A stretch of 64,000 bases of DNA, from the NCBI GenBank assembly GCA_035452965.1, contig DAOTCE010000027.1:1-64000 (forward strand), given 5' to 3'. The position numbers were made by a program, and so were the translations under genes. The notes under the pieces were generated by a model. It searched no databases. It had not been told where the DNA came from and saw only the letters and a program-made list of their open reading frames with translations. Positions within the stretch are counted from its first letter, which is position 1. Each line of letters starts with the position of its first letter. Positions 8,855 to 17,026 of the stretch are shown here, in pieces. The DNA is from Candidatus Paceibacterota bacterium. Its GTDB lineage: Bacteria > Verrucomicrobiota > Verrucomicrobiia > Limisphaerales > UBA8199.

Positions 8855-9547
8855 ATGCTGGAGCAACTCAAGAAGGATGTCTGCCGGGCAAACCAGGATC
8901 TCGTCAGAGCGGGCCTTGTAACTCACACCTGGGGCAACGTCAGCGGGATAGATCGCCGGCGCGGGCTGGTGGTCATCAAGCCGTCGGGCGTGTCCTATGA
9001 CGACCTGACTCCCCGGCACATGGTGGTAGTCGCGCTCCGGAGCGGCGGAGTCCTCGAGGGCCGGCTCAAACCAAGCTCGGACACCGCAACCCACCTGGTG
9101 CTCTACCGCGCGTTCCCGCGACTCGGTGGCATCGCGCACACGCACAGCCTCTACGCCACCGCCTGGGCCCAGGCCGGGAGAGCCCTGCCGCCTTACGGCA
9201 CGACACAGGCCGATTACTGCTACGGCAGCGTGCCCTGCACACGCATGCTCACGCCCGCTGAATTGCAATCCGATTACGAGGCCAACACGGGCCACGTGAT
9301 CGTCGAGCGGTTCAAGAAGCTCGACCCGCTGCAGCACCTCGCCGTGCTGGTGGCCAGGCACGGCCCGTTTGCCTGGGGCAGGAACGCGGTCGAGGCGGTC
9401 CATAACGCTGAGGTGCTGGAGTTCATTGCCCGGCTGGCGGCCGAGACCCTGCGCATCAACCCGAAGACCAAACCCATGCCGCCGGCCCTGCTCGCCAAAC
9501 ACTTCCTCCGCAAGCACGGAGCCAATGCCACCTATGGCCAAACCTAA
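8855..9547 (+). CDS. araD: L-ribulose-5-phosphate 4-epimerase
   Basis: 230 residues, standard class II aldolase/epimerase size. Converts L-ribulose 5-phosphate to D-xylulose 5-phosphate, feeding the pentose phosphate pathway. Visible blocks: THTWGNVSG near residue 23, KPSGVSYDDL, SSDTATHLVLYRAFP, the Zn ligands HTH in GIAHTHSLYATAW and the third His in VLVARHGPFAWG. The start is 3 bases after the araA stop. With araB and araA it completes the pathway. Confidence 0.97.
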   Translation: MLEQLKKDVCRANQDLVRAGLVTHTWGNVSGIDRRRGLVVIKPSGVSYDDLTPRHMVVVALRSGGVLEGRLKPSSDTATHLVLYRAFPRLGGIAHTHSLYATAWAQAGRALPPYGTTQADYCYGSVPCTRMLTPAELQSDYEANTGHVIVERFKKLDPLQHLAVLVARHGPFAWGRNAVEAVHNAEVLEFIARLAAETLRINPKTKPMPPALLAKHFLRKHGANATYGQT

Positions 9548-9658
9548 CCGCTTGGCCACGCCACCTGCTGTGTGCCTCGAAATTCCGCGAGGTCTCGGGG
9601 TGAGCCCGCACTCTCTGCCTCTGCCCCCCTCGATCTTAACCCCCATCACCACCCTCGC

Positions 9659-11449
9659 ATGCATCCAACCCCACTGAGCGCCAGCGGTCCCACCCTGACA
9701 GCCCTGGACTGGCTGGCCATTGCTTTCTACTTTGGCATCCTCTTGTGCGTCGCCTGGTGGGTGGTCCGCCGCGCCAAGGATACGGCGGCGGATTACTTCC
9801 TCGCGGGTCGCAACCTGGGGTGGTGGGTCATCGGCGCCTCTATTTTCGCTTCGAACATCGGCTCGGAGCATATCGTCGGCCTGGCCGGTTCAGGCGCCAA
9901 AGACGGTGTGGCGATGGCTCATTACGAGTTGCACGCCTGGTGCCTGCTGATGCTGGCGTGGGTGTTCGTGCCGTTCTACGCCCGTTCACTGGTCTTCACC
10001 ATGCCGGAGTTCCTCGAACGCCGCTTCAGCACTGGCTCGCGCTACGTCCTGTCCATTGTCTCGCTCATCACGTTCATCGTGTCGAAGATCGCGGTGGGCA
10101 TCTTCGCCGGCGGCGTCGTCTTCTCGACGCTGCTGCCGGAAATCCACCTGAACCTCGGCGGCATTGAGATCAACAGCTTTTGGATTGGCTCCGTGGCGGT
10201 CATCGGGCTGACGGGCCTCTACACCGCGCTGGGCGGCATGCGCGCCGTGGCTTACAACGACGCCGTTCAGGTCGTCGTTCTCATCTGCGGCTCGGCCCTC
10301 CTGACCATTTATGGGCTGGTCAAGCTCGGCGGCTGGAGCGAGCTGCGCGAGCTCTGCGGCTCGGACATGTTCAACCTCTGGAAACCGCTGACGCCCCCCG
10401 GCGTCGCGGCCACGTGGGCGCCGGTGATGGAGAAAGACGCCTCCGGCCAGCTGGTCAAACAGGCTTGGTACTTCAACCAGCACTACCCCTGGCTGGGCAT
10501 GGCGATCTGCGCCCCGGTCATCGGCCTTTGGTACTGGTGCACCGACCAATACATCGTTCAGCGCGCATTGGGCGCCCCGAACGAGGCGACCGCCCGGCGC
10601 GGCTGCATCTTCGCCGCATTTCTCAAGCTCTTCCCCGTCTATCTCTTCATTATCCCGGGCCTCATCTGCTTTGCGCTGGTCAAGAGCGGCAATGTGCCGG
10701 AACTCGCCGCCAACTTCGACGCCCAGAAGGCCTTCCCCCTGATGGTTAAACACCTGCTGCCTCCGGGCCTGCGCGGCATTGTCGTCGCCGGGCTCCTCTC
10801 CGCGCTGATGGGCTCGCTCGCCGGCGTGTTCAATGCCTGCTCCACGCTCTTCACAGTTGACCTCTACGAGAAGTGGAAACCCAAAGCCACCCAGCACCAG
10901 ATCGTCCGCACCGGCCGCATCGCCACCACGGTGATGGTCATCATCGCGATGCTGTGGATTCCGGTCGTCCAGGGCGCGCACAGCCTGTATGACTACCTGC
11001 AGCAGGTGCAAGGCTACCTGGCGCCGCCCATCTTCGTTGTCTTCTTCTTCGGTGTGTTCTGGAAGCGGCTAAACGCCAAAGGCTGTCTCTATGCCATGGT
11101 CGCGGGGTTTGTTCTGGGCCTGTTCCGCATGCTGGTGGACACGCCCGTGACGATGAAGCTCAAGGGTTTCGAGCACGGCTACGCCGAGGGAACGTTCCTG
11201 TGGGTCATCAACAACATCAACTTCCAGTACTTCAGCATCATCATCACACTGTTCTCCGCGCTGGTAATGGTCATCGTGAGCTACGCGACCCCGGCTCCGC
11301 AATACGCGCAGATCCGGAGCCTCACTTTCGGCACCGCGACGGATGAAGACCGCGCCCGCACCCGGGCCAGTTGGAGTTGGCAGGAGGTGGCGGCCTCCAC
11401 CTTCATCTTGCTGTGCATCCTGGGCGCCTACCTCTACTTCCGGGGATAA
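9659..11449 (+). CDS. Sodium/solute symporter (SSS family), probable arabinose importer
   Basis: 596 residues, about 13-14 membrane spans. The SSS signature is clear in the first spans: DYFLAGRNLGWWVIGAS followed by SNIGSEHIVGLAGSG, close to SglT-type sugar/Na+ symporters. A long extramembrane stretch (about residues 235-275) holds the KPLTPPG and KDASGQL segments. The start at 9659 is chosen over 9572 because the intervening residues are Pro/Ser/His-rich and unlike a membrane protein. Last gene of the ara operon, so arabinose is the likely substrate; this is inference from position. Confidence 0.92.
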   Translation: MHPTPLSASGPTLTALDWLAIAFYFGILLCVAWWVVRRAKDTAADYFLAGRNLGWWVIGASIFASNIGSEHIVGLAGSGAKDGVAMAHYELHAWCLLMLAWVFVPFYARSLVFTMPEFLERRFSTGSRYVLSIVSLITFIVSKIAVGIFAGGVVFSTLLPEIHLNLGGIEINSFWIGSVAVIGLTGLYTALGGMRAVAYNDAVQVVVLICGSALLTIYGLVKLGGWSELRELCGSDMFNLWKPLTPPGVAATWAPVMEKDASGQLVKQAWYFNQHYPWLGMAICAPVIGLWYWCTDQYIVQRALGAPNEATARRGCIFAAFLKLFPVYLFIIPGLICFALVKSGNVPELAANFDAQKAFPLMVKHLLPPGLRGIVVAGLLSALMGSLAGVFNACSTLFTVDLYEKWKPKATQHQIVRTGRIATTVMVIIAMLWIPVVQGAHSLYDYLQQVQGYLAPPIFVVFFFGVFWKRLNAKGCLYAMVAGFVLGLFRMLVDTPVTMKLKGFEHGYAEGTFLWVINNINFQYFSIIITLFSALVMVIVSYATPAPQYAQIRSLTFGTATDEDRARTRASWSWQEVAASTFILLCILGAYLYFRG

Positions 11450-11497
11450 CTGCACCGGCGAGTCTTCTAACGAGACGGCTATCTGTCGGCGCCCTGC

Positions 11498-13072
11498 TTA
11501 AACGGCGCTCACGTCGCGCAAGTCCACGTTGAGCTTCTTGAGGGCGTAGCCGGTTTCCCGCATGTAGTTGCCGTAGGACATCATCCAGTGGAATCCCTTC
11601 ATGTGCTGGAGGAGCGCCTGGCCGTCACCGAGCACCTGCACCTCGATCTGCGAGCGACAGATATCGAGGAACGGGTTGCCGACGATCTTGCCCGCGAAGC
11701 CGACCCATTTCTTGCAATCGAAGTCAGGCACGAGGTTGGTGCAAACCTGGCCCAGCTTCATCTCCACTTTGGGCGCGGCGCCGTAATCGGACTCGAAATG
11801 GGTGAGAATCTTGACCCGCTCGGCCCGCCGACCGTCCATTTTGCGGGGGGCCGTGCAGTGGGCCAGCGTGACGACATTTTCATGCGGGAAGGTCGGGTCG
11901 TTGAGGAAGACCGGCTTGCCGGAGATGTAATGCAGCAGGATGCCGGAGGGAATGACCACGAAGTCTGATTCGCAGAAGGCGAGGTAGCCTTCGTCATTTA
12001 AGAAGCTCAATGGCATACAGGCCGTCGTTTCCGAGATCCCCATGATTGTCCCCATGCAATGATGAACGGTGATGGCGTCCGTGTGCGCTTCGTCCATCAG
12101 GTCTTTCATCACCTCGGTCAGCACGAAAGCTCGATTGACGAAAGGGCGGGCGGTATGAAGCGAGACGCGCGCTTGGGCCAGGTAACGGCTCGCGGCGGCA
12201 TCGCAGCGTCTGACCAGCGCTGGGTCTTGCCGGGCGGCTTTGAGGCGCGGTTCGAGGTCTTTGTAGCTGCAGTCCACGATGTCGAGCTTCCAGAGGTTGC
12301 GGGCAATCTCCGGCGCCTTCCTGCCGCCGGCGCCCCAGCCGCCGGCACCGCCGATAGCGACGATGCGCTTGCCCAGCGTATTCTTCAATCCGTGCAAGGC
12401 CCGGCAGCGCCAGAGCAGTTCGTCGCAGTTGTCCACCACAACGTCGGCCACATCCAAGCCGGTCTGATCAAACTCGTCCACGGCCTTGCGGAGAAAATGG
12501 GGATGCGCGATTTCATACCACAAGTACACCGGACCGGACTCGTGGCGAAGGAACATCAGATTGAACTTCTGCGGGGAGATGAGCCTCTGCAGGATGTCGC
12601 GCCCGCCGCCGGCTGCATAGACGAGCATGGCGTCATAATCGCCTTGCGCGGCAGCGGCGGCCTCGTTGGAATTGATCACCGCCGCCAGCGGCAGAATCTC
12701 CACCGGGAAGTCCGCTTTGGCCTTGAGTTTGGCAAGCTCACCGGTGATACGCGCCTTCTCAGCAGCGACATCCGCTTCCTTCTGGATGCCGCCCCAGGAA
12801 CGCCAACTGGTGTGCTCTCGCCTTTGGGGCAAGGCGTAAGTCAACACCGGCTGCACCTTGAGCGGCTGCTGCGGAAGCGGTCCGCGCGCGGGTAGAGCCA
12901 GCGCCGGATCGGCCCCCAAAACGTCCAAGGCGGAAAACGCCAGTCCGCCCGCGGCCGCCGTGCCGACGCGGAAGAGGAAATCACGGCGGTTCAAGGCGCC
13001 GAGGTTGCCGGGCAGATTTGCGGCGGCACAACAACTGCAATTACAGGCGTGGAGGGGGTGACTGGATTTCAT
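11498..13072 (-). CDS. Tat-exported sugar isomerase-fold protein (FucI/AraA-like)
   Basis: 524 residues from the ATG at 13072. A Tat signal (NRRDFLFRVGTAAAGG, about residues 28-43) follows an unusual Cys-rich leader (HACNCSCC). The mature part resembles L-fucose/L-arabinose isomerase-type proteins: a Rossmann-like N-terminal half (DYDAMLVYAAGGG, ADVVVDNCDELLWR) and the family's C-terminal block with LNDEGYLAFCESD, GKPVFLNDP and LAHCTAPRKMDG. It faces the arabinose transporter tail to tail. An exported isomerase is odd because this chemistry is normally cytosolic. It may be a sugar-binding or repurposed enzyme; substrate unknown. An alternative start is the ATG at 13114. Confidence 0.8.
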   Translation of the reverse strand: MKSSHPLHACNCSCCAAANLPGNLGALNRRDFLFRVGTAAAGGLAFSALDVLGADPALALPARGPLPQQPLKVQPVLTYALPQRREHTSWRSWGGIQKEADVAAEKARITGELAKLKAKADFPVEILPLAAVINSNEAAAAAQGDYDAMLVYAAGGGRDILQRLISPQKFNLMFLRHESGPVYLWYEIAHPHFLRKAVDEFDQTGLDVADVVVDNCDELLWRCRALHGLKNTLGKRIVAIGGAGGWGAGGRKAPEIARNLWKLDIVDCSYKDLEPRLKAARQDPALVRRCDAAASRYLAQARVSLHTARPFVNRAFVLTEVMKDLMDEAHTDAITVHHCMGTIMGISETTACMPLSFLNDEGYLAFCESDFVVIPSGILLHYISGKPVFLNDPTFPHENVVTLAHCTAPRKMDGRRAERVKILTHFESDYGAAPKVEMKLGQVCTNLVPDFDCKKWVGFAGKIVGNPFLDICRSQIEVQVLGDGQALLQHMKGFHWMMSYGNYMRETGYALKKLNVDLRDVSAV

Positions 13073-13246
13073 GGATTGAGGGGTTGGAATCACGGAAGGT
13101 ACGGACAACTTATTCATGCGCACGGCACCTGACATTGTTTGCCAAGACTGACTATGCCGTTTACGCACTTGGAAACAGCTTGTCAAGCTCCGCATTTGGA
13201 ATTCGAGAAAATCGGCACGCGGTTGAGAGGTCCATCCGGGCGGCGG

Positions 13247-14623
13247 CTACGCCTCCACCACCTCGCCTGGTTGGGGCTGGATGATCTTTATCTTGGGGTG
13301 GCGCGCGCGGATTTGGTCGGCGAACCACTGGCGGGAGTCGTCTTCGCCGTGGCTGAGCAGCACCAGGCGCGGCTCAACCTCGCTGACAAATTCCAGCAAG
13401 TCCTCGCGGTTGGAATGGGCGGTAAGGTCGAAGTCCTCCATTTCGCACATCCGCTTCATCCTGCCCGCGCTGGGGCTGAGGAGAAATTCCTCGCCCAGCC
13501 TGGCAATCTTCAAGCGGCCGCCCGGCGTTTCCGGGTCGGCGTAGCCGACGAAGAAGATGGCGTGCTTCTCGTCTTCGAGCATCCGGAGCGCCAAATTGTG
13601 CGAAGCGGTGTGCTCGCTCATCATACCGGCGGTGACAACAAAGATCCGGCCCCCGGCCAGCTTCATGTTGTCCACCTGCTCCCGGTCCAGCACGACCAGG
13701 TTCAGCGCGTCGTGCAACTGCAGATTGGGATATTGCCGGTGCGTGCGGTGCGCTTCCAGGTCGTAGATTTCGGTAAAAACCCGGCCAAGCCCGCCGATGT
13801 AGATCGGCTGCGGCCTGAGTTTTCCTTCGCGCGTCATCAGGGCCAACAGCGCGAGGATTTCCTGCGTGCGGCCCATGGCGAAGGCGGGAATGAGAATGGA
13901 GCCTCTTCGGCGGAGGACGCGCTCGATGGCCTGGCTGAGTCGCTCGACTTCCGCGCCGCGCGAGAAACCAGGCTGAGGCGCGCGGTTGCCGCGCGTCGTT
14001 TCCATGATGAGCACGTCGGCTCTCACATCCTCGAACCGGGCGCCCCGCAAGATGGTCTGGTCGTGAAAACAGACGTCGCCGGTGTAGAACAATGTCTCTT
14101 TTCGGCCGCGGACCATGATGCCGGCGGAGCCGAGCGTGTGGCCGGCGTCATAGAATTCCAGGATCGGCGAGACAAACCCCGCGCGGGTCTTCCGAAACGC
14201 GGCCCAATCTACCTCGCGGTTGTACTTGAAGCCCTGGATGCGCGGGGCCAACTCGTCCACCTCGTCGTGGCTGAAGAGCGGGTATTCCTTAAGGCCCAAC
14301 TCCTCCCGCTGCCGCTTCATGACGTTGACCGAGTTGTGAAGCACGCGCTCCACAAGGAAGTAGCTGAGCTCGGTCATGAGAATATGGGCCTGCGGGAAAT
14401 AACGCTCGGCCACGGGCAGCGACCCCACATGATCGTGATGGCAGTGCGAAATGGCAATCGCATCCAATTCCTCCCGCTTGATCAGATCATACCGCGGCAG
14501 CGCCGCGTGACCCTCGCGCCGGGGATGCGTGCCGGTGTCCAGCAGCAGTCGGTGCCCTTCCAGATCAACGAACCAGGACGACGCCCCGATGTCCGTGTCC
14601 GGGTTGAGGTTGATGATCCTCAC
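13247..14623 (-). CDS. MBL-fold beta-CASP ribonuclease-like protein
   Basis: 458 residues. Metallo-beta-lactamase fold with the HxHxDH metal motif as SHCHHDHVGS (about residues 59-68), Asp in FYTGDVCF and His in GHTLGSAGI. A beta-CASP insert follows (ILIPAFAMGRTQEIL) and the C-terminal His is in LTAHSNREDLLEFV. This is the layout of CPSF73-like RNA-processing exonucleases. Its ATG overlaps the stop of the upstream gene by four bases (14620-14623), so the two are co-translated. Confidence 0.9.
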   Translation of the reverse strand: MRIINLNPDTDIGASSWFVDLEGHRLLLDTGTHPRREGHAALPRYDLIKREELDAIAISHCHHDHVGSLPVAERYFPQAHILMTELSYFLVERVLHNSVNVMKRQREELGLKEYPLFSHDEVDELAPRIQGFKYNREVDWAAFRKTRAGFVSPILEFYDAGHTLGSAGIMVRGRKETLFYTGDVCFHDQTILRGARFEDVRADVLIMETTRGNRAPQPGFSRGAEVERLSQAIERVLRRRGSILIPAFAMGRTQEILALLALMTREGKLRPQPIYIGGLGRVFTEIYDLEAHRTHRQYPNLQLHDALNLVVLDREQVDNMKLAGGRIFVVTAGMMSEHTASHNLALRMLEDEKHAIFFVGYADPETPGGRLKIARLGEEFLLSPSAGRMKRMCEMEDFDLTAHSNREDLLEFVSEVEPRLVLLSHGEDDSRQWFADQIRARHPKIKIIQPQPGEVVEA

Positions 14624-15324
14624 TTCATCAGGCCGTAGTTGGCCGGCAGATCGAATTGCTTGGCGTCGGGTCGGGCGAACTGGACCTGGCTGAAGCGCAG
14701 GCGGACTGTGGTTTGCTTTTCCTTCATCTCGATTTGCATCGGGAAATCCTTCAGATCAGCCGCGTTCCAGGTGATTGCCTCAAGAACTGCCCCTTTCTCG
14801 CCCTTGACCACAACCTTGTTCTTCACACAGGCGTGCCCCTCAATGGTCTCCTTACCCAGCGCGCTTTTCTCCAGCTTCAATCCCTTCTGGGCTGCCTCCA
14901 CTTCGCCCGGGGCCAGCGGTACGTTCTGGTAAGACTGAACCCCGGGATAAACGACATACGTGGCTTTCTGATCAGGCCGGAACAGGCTGACGATGCGGGC
15001 CATGCCCGACTGCTTCAAGCTGGCGACCGTGCCGGGAGGCAGGTCCTTATTCGTCATTTGTTCAAGGTTGATTTCCAGGCGGACTTTGCCATCCAGGGCG
15101 GCCCAATCCATAGGCATCCGCACCGTCTCCTGCTGCGACCGGTCTATTACCCGGGCTTCGGCCCTGGCCGTGAACGTAGTAACCGCTCCGAACAGCTTCA
15201 CGAACGCCGCGTTGATGCCGGCCGGCGAGCCGGCGGCGGGAATTTGGGCGAACGCGGTCCCATCCATTAACAGGGCCGCAGAAACCGCTACCAACAATCG
15301 TGCCATTGATACAAGCATCTTCAT
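14620..15324 (-). CDS. Secreted DUF4412/LolA-like protein
   Basis: 234 residues from the ATG at 15324 (the frame is open to 15363). An N-terminal signal peptide ends near FAQIPA. The body, about 200 residues, has alternating strands with KATYVVYPGVQSYQNVPL, GLKLEKSALGKETIEGHACVKNKV and a C-terminal LRFSQVQFARPDAKQFDLPANYG. This matches DUF4412-type periplasmic proteins that look like LolA/LolB half barrels. Exact role unknown. Coupled to the MBL gene by a 4-base overlap. Confidence 0.75.
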   Translation of the reverse strand: MKMLVSMARLLVAVSAALLMDGTAFAQIPAAGSPAGINAAFVKLFGAVTTFTARAEARVIDRSQQETVRMPMDWAALDGKVRLEINLEQMTNKDLPPGTVASLKQSGMARIVSLFRPDQKATYVVYPGVQSYQNVPLAPGEVEAAQKGLKLEKSALGKETIEGHACVKNKVVVKGEKGAVLEAITWNAADLKDFPMQIEMKEKQTTVRLRFSQVQFARPDAKQFDLPANYGLMK

Positions 15325-15436
15325 GCAGCAAAGCTCCCTTCGATTATACGCGCCGGGCCCCATAACGACAGCAGAAAGTCAGCGCCGATTTCTATTTGGC
15401 AGTTGCACGGGTCCGGCTTAGTTTGGTCAAACGAGC

Positions 15437-17026
15437 ATGGAACACCTTGAACTTGCCTGGCAGGCTATCACGCGTATCCGACGCGAGCGGCGATGGATTA
15501 TACTGCTTTTTCTCCTCCAGTGGACGCTGCCGCTGCCGGCGCAGAAGGTTCCGGTCGTGGAAAAGAACCTCGCGAACGGGATGCGGCTTTTGCTGGTGGA
15601 ACGGCACGATGAGCCAGCCGTAGCGGGTGGGTGGGTGGCACATGTCGGGAGCTCGAACGAGCGCTTGGGAATAACCGGCATCACCCACCTTTTCGAGCAC
15701 ATGATGTTCAAGGGGACGAGGACCATTGGCACCACGAACTACAAGCGGGACCTGGAAATCATCGCGGCGCAGGAGCGCGTTCGCGATCTAATGCGGCAGG
15801 AGGAACGGAAGATGCGCGCTGAATACCGCCTCGGCCAGATTGACGATCTGCTCCAACCCGAGAACCAGACCCCGCGCTACCGCGAGCTGCACAAGGAGTT
15901 CAACCAGCTCATCGCGGAACAGCGCGAGATCCTGGTCAAGAATGAGTTCGACCGCATTTACAGCGGGGCGGGCGGGTCGGGCATGAACGCGTTTACGTCG
16001 GAAGACATGACGGCTTATTTCATCACCGTGCCCGCCAACAAGCTCGAGCTGTGGGCATGGATGGAATCCGAACGCCTGCTGCGCCCGGTGTTCCGCGAGT
16101 TCTATGCCGAGCGGGACGTGGTATTCGAAGAACGGCGCATGCGCACGGAGTCCACGCCGCTGGGTAAGTTCCAGGAAGCGTTTAACGCTATGTTCTGGGA
16201 CTCCTCCCCCTACGCCTGGCCGGTTATAGGCTGGCCTTCCGACATCCCGGCCATTTCCAAGGCGCAAGCGGACGAATTCTACTCAACCTATTATTGCCCG
16301 CAGAACATCACGCTCCTACTGGTCGGTGATTTCGCCCCGGCGAACGCGGAGGCGCTGGTCCGCAGATACTTCGAGCGGATCCCGCGCGGCCCCCGCACTC
16401 CACCGGATGTGGTGACACTGGAAGTAAAACAGCTGGCCGAGAAGCGCATGTATGCCGAAGCCGAAACCAACCCGCAGGTGGACATCCTCTGGCATACAGT
16501 GCCGTTTCGGCATCGCGACTCGTATGCGTTGTCCATACTCAGTGAGCTTTTGTCCACACGCACCGGGCGGCTTTACAAGGGACTGGTGCTGGGCAGCGCA
16601 ATCGCCACCGAAGTGTGGGCGCAGCAAGCATCTATGAAGTGGGAAGGTTACTTTAATGCGGGCGGCGAGGCAAAAGAAGGGAGTAAGCCGGAGGAAGTCG
16701 AGCAGGGCATTTACAGCCATATCGAGAAGTTGAAGACGGAGGCCGTGCCGCCGGAGGAGTTGCAGAAGGTGAAGAACAATTTCGCCGCCGCAGAGTATCG
16801 CCGGCTATCGTCCAACTACCCGATCCTCATGCACCTGATTCGCAATGACGGTGAAGGAGATTGGCGGGAGATAAACGAGGGCGGGCCTAAGATACAGGCC
16901 GTAACGGCTGCTGACGTGCAGCGTGTAGCCAGCAAGTACTTCACGAAGGAGAACCGGGCCGTGGCGATTTACACCCGCAAGCCGGGCGAGGCCGCCGCGA
17001 AGCCAGCTACCCAGGAGACACCATGA
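15437..17026 (+). CDS. M16 zinc peptidase, catalytic member of a pair
   Basis: 529 residues with an N-terminal hydrophobic export segment (WIILLFLLQWTLPLPAQ, about residues 20-36). The inverted zinc motif HxxEH is intact as HLFEH at residues 84-88 (GITHLFEHMMFKGT). A long charged helical insert (about 100-160) separates it from NAFTSEDMTAYFITVP and the downstream VFEERRMRTES segment. The C-terminal half is the second M16 domain (VDILWHTVPFRHRDSYAL). Its stop overlaps the start of the next gene (ATGA at 17023-17026), which encodes the degenerate partner. M16B proteases of this kind work as alpha/beta pairs. Confidence 0.92.
   Translation: MEHLELAWQAITRIRRERRWIILLFLLQWTLPLPAQKVPVVEKNLANGMRLLLVERHDEPAVAGGWVAHVGSSNERLGITGITHLFEHMMFKGTRTIGTTNYKRDLEIIAAQERVRDLMRQEERKMRAEYRLGQIDDLLQPENQTPRYRELHKEFNQLIAEQREILVKNEFDRIYSGAGGSGMNAFTSEDMTAYFITVPANKLELWAWMESERLLRPVFREFYAERDVVFEERRMRTESTPLGKFQEAFNAMFWDSSPYAWPVIGWPSDIPAISKAQADEFYSTYYCPQNITLLLVGDFAPANAEALVRRYFERIPRGPRTPPDVVTLEVKQLAEKRMYAEAETNPQVDILWHTVPFRHRDSYALSILSELLSTRTGRLYKGLVLGSAIATEVWAQQASMKWEGYFNAGGEAKEGSKPEEVEQGIYSHIEKLKTEAVPPEELQKVKNNFAAAEYRRLSSNYPILMHLIRNDGEGDWREINEGGPKIQAVTAADVQRVASKYFTKENRAVAIYTRKPGEAAAKPATQETP

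Noticed and set aside
7526..9871. A 781-codon open frame antisense to araA, araD and the transporter start
   Set aside because: It mirrors strongly supported genes in a GC-rich genome where antisense frames stay open by codon bias; its translation shows no domain and is His/Val/Arg-rich.
9986..11011. A 341-codon minus-strand frame inside the symporter gene
   Set aside because: Highly acidic/His-rich composition typical of antisense to membrane-protein genes.
13139..14638. A 499-codon plus-strand frame over the MBL gene
   Set aside because: Shadow of the beta-CASP protein, whose metal motifs are intact on the minus strand.
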